In this document: positions 14,031 to 16,329 of the stretch, one piece after another
Layout of the letters: each line of letters begins with the position of its first letter
How positions within the stretch are numbered: position 1 is the stretch's first letter
The notes under the pieces: generated by a model
What the model saw: only the letters and a program-made list of their open reading frames with translations
Told to the model about the DNA's origin: nothing
Database searches by the model: none
DNA from: Aquificota bacterium
GTDB taxonomy: Bacteria; Aquificota; Aquificia; Aquificales; Hydrogenothermaceae
Length of the DNA stretch: 16,329 nucleotides
Assembly (NCBI GenBank): GCA_013153795.1
Contig: JAADDV010000041.1
Span: 1-16,329 of the forward strand
Direction: 5' to 3'
Made by a program: the position numbers and the translations under genes

Positions 14031-14374
14031 GAGAGCACAACCTCAGAATCTTTTATTAACTCTGCTATATCATCTTTGGGCATAACTTTTATTTCTGCTG
14101 GCCATTTTTTAAGTATAAGTCCTCTTTCTCTTATAGCTTCCTCTTCTGCTATGATTTCTGCACCCATCATACCAAGGGCTTCTATTGATTTATCAAAAGG
14201 TTCTATTCCTATAAGCTGAGGCTTCCAGTCTGTAAGAGAATAAACACCATCTTTTATAAAAACAACATGCATTTTGTGTTCCATAGATGCACCTACAGCA
14301 AGTCTTAGAGCCTCAAAAACCTTCCAGCTAAAAGGATTAGATTTTATTAAAACAACAACCTTTTTCTTTGCCAC
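14024..14374 (-). CDS. dsrF: DsrF/TusC-like sulfur-relay subunit
   Basis: DsrF/TusC is the middle subunit of the DsrEFH/TusBCD sulfur-transfer hexamer. The 116 residues show the strand KKKVVVLIKSNPFSWKVFEA, then HVVFIKDGVYSL (36-47; compare FFIADGVFQL in TusC), the family RERGL (82-86) and the ending EVVLSW. It contains no cysteine at all, so it cannot carry sulfur itself and is probably structural, as DsrF is thought to be. The start is a GTG at 14372-14374 with AAGGGAG 6 nt upstream, overlapping the dsrE stop region; dsrE ends 11 nt away. The last codons overlap dsrH by 7 nt. Confidence 0.8.
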   Translation of the reverse strand: MAKKKVVVLIKSNPFSWKVFEALRLAVGASMEHKMHVVFIKDGVYSLTDWKPQLIGIEPFDKSIEALGMMGAEIIAEEEAIRERGLILKKWPAEIKVMPKDDIAELIKDSEVVLSW

Positions 14375-14385
14375 TGTTAGCTCCC

Positions 14386-14688
14386 TTAATCAAAAATCAG
14401 AACTTTATCTGCTTCAGTCATAAGTTTCGCAAGACCATACATACTACTACTTTCTGCCCAGCTTTCAGGTTTTATTTTCCTCTGTTCTGCATTGTGGGCA
14501 CAGTAATAAACCTCAAGACCTTTTTCATGAAGATTCTTTATCTCTTCCCTAAGAAGACAGTATTCCCCGTTTGCCATAAAAAAGATTTTTGTTTTGTGAT
14601 TTCTCTTTAAAGATGCCTCTATAAGTTTTACAACTGTATTAAAATCGTGAGAATAAGGATTGCTTGCCATAATTATCAAAAGGTTCAT
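14386..14688 (-). CDS. dsrE: DsrE/TusD-like sulfur-relay subunit
   Basis: DsrE/TusD carries the catalytic cysteine of the DsrEFH/TusBCD hexamer and accepts sulfur from TusA. The 100 residues follow the fold: LLIIMASNPYSHDF (3-16), a helix, KIFFMANGEYCLL (34-46) and GLEVYYCAHNAEQRKI (57-72). Cys63 sits where the reactive cysteine of TusD lies (VCVAAALRRG in E. coli), so it is the likely active site. Cys44 is a second cysteine. It ends MTEADKVLIFD, similar to the CDRVVQF ending of TusD. It is shorter than TusD (128 residues), mainly in the central loop. It overlaps tusA as ATGA behind AAGGAAGG. Confidence 0.85.
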   Translation of the reverse strand: MNLLIIMASNPYSHDFNTVVKLIEASLKRNHKTKIFFMANGEYCLLREEIKNLHEKGLEVYYCAHNAEQRKIKPESWAESSSMYGLAKLMTEADKVLIFD

Positions 14689-14927
14689 CTTACCTTCCTT
14701 ACAATTACTTCCCAGAGATTTTCACCAATCTGTTTTACTTCTAATACTTCCTGACCTTCTTCTCTCATACTCTTAGGAACATTCTCAACAGAAGGTTTAT
14801 AATCTAAAATAACCCTTAAAATTTGTCCTGGCTCCATCTGTTCAAGAATAAGCTTACTTTTTACAAAAGTAAAGGGACAAACCTCCCCTTTTAAGTCTAG
14901 CTCTCTATCTATTTTTATCTCTTCCAT
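14685..14927 (-). CDS. tusA: TusA-family sulfur carrier protein
   Basis: TusA carries a persulfide on one cysteine and hands sulfur on, in E. coli from IscS to TusBCD and also to the molybdenum cofactor pathway. The 80 residues have the normal TusA size and fold: LDLKGEVCPFTFVKSKLILE (10-29), MEPGQILRVILD, NVPKSMREEGQEVL and a last strand WEVIVRKV. The active cysteine is Cys17. The usual CPxP motif reads CPFT, so the second proline is lost. The ATG follows AAAGGAG by 6 nt. It lies 11 nt after moeB and overlaps dsrE by 4 nt. The direct link to dsrE strongly supports a TusA-to-DsrE transfer. Confidence 0.88.
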   Translation of the reverse strand: MEEIKIDRELDLKGEVCPFTFVKSKLILEQMEPGQILRVILDYKPSVENVPKSMREEGQEVLEVKQIGENLWEVIVRKVR

Positions 14928-14938
14928 TTTCTTCTCCT

Positions 14939-15757
14939 TTAGAAATGAACATCACAGGATTGGTCATACTCTATAAGCTCTTTTATAGTTGGATTTTCTC
15001 CACATAAAGGACACTTTTTATCTTTTCTAAGTTTTACAACATTAAACTCTGTTGTCAGTGCATCAAAAACAAGTAGTTTTCCTACGAGAGGCTCTCCTAT
15101 TTCAAGGATAAGTTTTAATGCTTCATTTGCCTGTAATGTTCCCATAATACCACCTACAACCCCTAGAAGACCTGCTTCCTGACAGGAAGGAACAAGTCCT
15201 GGTGGAGGCGGTTCAGGGAATAAACATCTATAACAAGGAGAATTTTCTTTATCTCTATAATCAAAGGTTGTAAGCTGTCCTTCAAACCTTAGTATAGCTG
15301 CAGAAACTAAAGGCTTTCCTAAGAAATAACACGCATCATTTACTAAAAATCTTGTTGGAAAATTATCAGAACCATCAAGGACAACATCGTAGTCTTTTAT
15401 AATATCTAAAACATTTCCTTTATGTATTCTTTGATTGTATGCGATAACATTTACATCAGGGTTTAAAGCTTCAAGGGTCATTTTTGCTGATTCAACTTTA
15501 GGAGTTCCTACCCTTTCTGTGTTATGCAAAATCTGTCTTTGTAGATTTGAAAAATCTACAACATCAAAATCTACAATGCCTATTGTTCCAACTCCGGCGG
15601 CTGCAAGATAATAAAGAGCAGGAGAACCAAGACCTCCAGCTCCAACAACAAGAACTTTCGATTTAAGAAGTTTTTCTTGTCCTTTCCCTCCAACTTCAGG
15701 GAGGATTATATGTCTGCTGTATCTTTTTATCTGCTCTTCAGTAAATTGGAAAGACAT
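14939..15757 (-). CDS. moeB: MoeB/ThiF-family E1-like adenylyltransferase
   Basis: Members of this family adenylate the C-terminal glycine of small ubiquitin-like sulfur carriers such as MoaD or ThiS so that they can receive sulfur. The 272 residues show RYSRHIILPEVG (12-23), the ATP loop GAGGLGS (39-45), NLQRQILH (71-78), the catalytic aspartate in GSDNFPTR (Asp131), the zinc cysteines CYRC (175 and 178) and CPLC (249 and 252), and SCQEAGLLG (191-199). There is no C-terminal rhodanese domain, unlike MoeZ/MOCS3; the chain ends YDQSCDVHF. The ATG follows GAGGTG. As first gene of the moeB-tusA-dsrEFH-pdxA run it links carrier activation to TusA. No moaD or thiS is present, so the target is unknown. 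Confidence 0.9.
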   Translation of the reverse strand: MSFQFTEEQIKRYSRHIILPEVGGKGQEKLLKSKVLVVGAGGLGSPALYYLAAAGVGTIGIVDFDVVDFSNLQRQILHNTERVGTPKVESAKMTLEALNPDVNVIAYNQRIHKGNVLDIIKDYDVVLDGSDNFPTRFLVNDACYFLGKPLVSAAILRFEGQLTTFDYRDKENSPCYRCLFPEPPPPGLVPSCQEAGLLGVVGGIMGTLQANEALKLILEIGEPLVGKLLVFDALTTEFNVVKLRKDKKCPLCGENPTIKELIEYDQSCDVHF

Positions 15758-15796
15758 TTACCCACCTCTTGTATTAATAGAAATATATATAATATA

Positions 15797-15810
15797 CCTT
15801 AAACTTAAGG
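15797..15810. promoter_or_regulatory. Inverted repeat in the moeB operon promoter region
   Basis: CCTTAA-AC-TTAAGG has 6-bp arms and lies 40-53 nt before the moeB ATG. On the minus strand it abuts a run of TATA-like hexamers (TATATT, TATTAT) that probably contains the -10. A protein bound here would overlap the core promoter, so repression is the likelier mode. Confidence 0.4.
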
Positions 15811-15826
15811 GTTTCTAAAATGAGGA

Positions 15827-16329
15827 TTATCCTTTTTTCTCTATTTTTTCAAGGATTTTAGTGTATCCTTCTATTAAATCTCCAAGGTCAAATCTAAATC
15901 TGTCTTTGTCTAAACTTTCTCCTGTTTTTGCATCCCAGAATCTACATGTATCAGGAGATATCTCATCAGCTAAAACAATTTCTCCATCTTTTCTTCCAAA
16001 CTCAAGTTTAAAGTCTACAAGTATAATCCCCTGTTCTTTCATAAATTCTCTAAGTATGTCATTTACTTTTAGTGCAAGTTCTTTCATTTTTTGGACTTCT
16101 TCAGGAGTTGCTAAATTCATAGCGTATATATGCTGCTCACATATAATAGGGTCATGAAGTTCATCATTTTTAAGATAAAACTCAACAAGTGGCGGGTTAA
16201 ACTCTGTTTTCTCAGGTATACCTAATCTTTTTACAATAGAACCAGCTGCAAGGTTTCTAACAACAACTTCAACAGGTATTATTTCAACTTTTTCAATAAG
16301 CATTTCTCTATCTGAAAGTTGTTTTATAA
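15827..16329 (-). CDS. purC: SAICAR synthetase PurC, C-terminal part (5' end outside window)
   Basis: PurC joins CAIR with aspartate, using ATP, in purine synthesis. The frame runs open to the window edge: before the first visible methionine it reads IKQLSDRE, the usual PurC sequence at that point, so the start lies outside. The 167 complete codons show RNLAAGSIVKRLG, FYLKNDELHDPIICEQHI, ILVDFKLEFGR, LADEISPDTCRFWD and SLDKDRFR, all PurC landmarks. About 70 N-terminal residues are missing. The gene ends EKIEKKG, 69 nt before moeB. That gap has promoter-like elements, so purC is probably separate from the sulfur operon. Confidence 0.97.
   Translation of the reverse strand, partial: IKQLSDREMLIEKVEIIPVEVVVRNLAAGSIVKRLGIPEKTEFNPPLVEFYLKNDELHDPIICEQHIYAMNLATPEEVQKMKELALKVNDILREFMKEQGIILVDFKLEFGRKDGEIVLADEISPDTCRFWDAKTGESLDKDRFRFDLGDLIEGYTKILEKIEKKG

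Noticed and set aside
14368..14610. Plus-strand frame opposite dsrE
   Set aside because: It is antisense to a recognised operon gene with normal overlaps and has no recognisable domain.
15819..15835. AGGATAATCCT hairpin as a purC terminator
   Set aside because: The stem is only 4-5 bp with a 1-3 nt loop, and the following T tract is short and interrupted.
15861..16157. Plus-strand Ser-rich frame opposite purC
   Set aside because: It is a shadow of conserved PurC motifs.
1..16329. tRNA or rRNA genes, CRISPR arrays, insertion sequences, phage genes
   Set aside because: No tRNA-like cloverleaf, no regularly spaced repeats, and no transposase, integrase or phage protein was seen; every stretch longer than about 185 bases is taken by a recognised gene.

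Overview
The window is AT-rich, tightly packed bacterial chromosome with no mobile element, rRNA, tRNA or CRISPR array that I could see. An outer-membrane assembly gene (bamA), a LolD-type ATPase and a meso-DAP-type MurE point to a diderm bacterium. FlgM shows it is flagellated. The low-GC codon use, the FlgM type and the mix of sulfur-handling genes with core genes would suit a thermophilic Aquificota member (Hydrogenothermaceae, for example a Sulfurihydrogenibium- or Persephonella-like genome). That placement is inferred from gene content and style, not from a phylogeny.

Layout. (1) 1-4029, minus strand: lolD, clpC and the 5' part of bamA, an envelope and proteostasis run probably read from a TATAAT element near 4060. 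(2) 4215-5266, plus strand: a two-gene YeeE/YedE membrane pair (sulfur-compound transporter family), ending in a strong terminator at 5265-5292. (3) 5274-6202, minus: a DksA/TraR-type zinc-finger protein and lspA, behind a good sigma-70 promoter. (4) 6295-9332, minus: hemN, murE, rpmB. hemN has an FNR/CRP-like box at the class II activator position. (5) 9453-11938, plus: radA, translationally overlapped with a NifS/IscS-like cysteine desulfurase. (6) 11919-12155, minus: flgM, divergent from tsaB (12210-12815, plus). (7) 12802-15757, minus: moeB, tusA, dsrE, dsrF, dsrH, pdxA, a tightly overlapped sulfur-relay operon. (8) 15827-16329, minus: purC, cut by the window edge.

How the genes work together. 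The clearest functional theme is cytoplasmic sulfur handling: a possible thiosulfate or sulfur importer (YeeE/YedE pair), a PLP-dependent cysteine desulfurase, and a MoeB-TusA-DsrEFH persulfide relay followed by pdxA, which makes the PLP precursor. The window holds no DsrC/TusE, MnmA, MoaD or ThiS, so the final sulfur acceptor is unknown. The other genes are housekeeping: heme synthesis, peptidoglycan, ribosome, recombination, t6A tRNA modification and purines.

Intergenic stretches are short; the longest is about 185 bases, at 4030-4214. They hold several candidate regulatory sites: an FNR-like box and a 20-bp perfect palindrome upstream of hemN, an inverted repeat beside the Shine-Dalgarno site of the YeeE/YedE pair, a possible sigma-28 promoter for flgM, and a terminator-like hairpin inside the signal-peptide codons of bamA.
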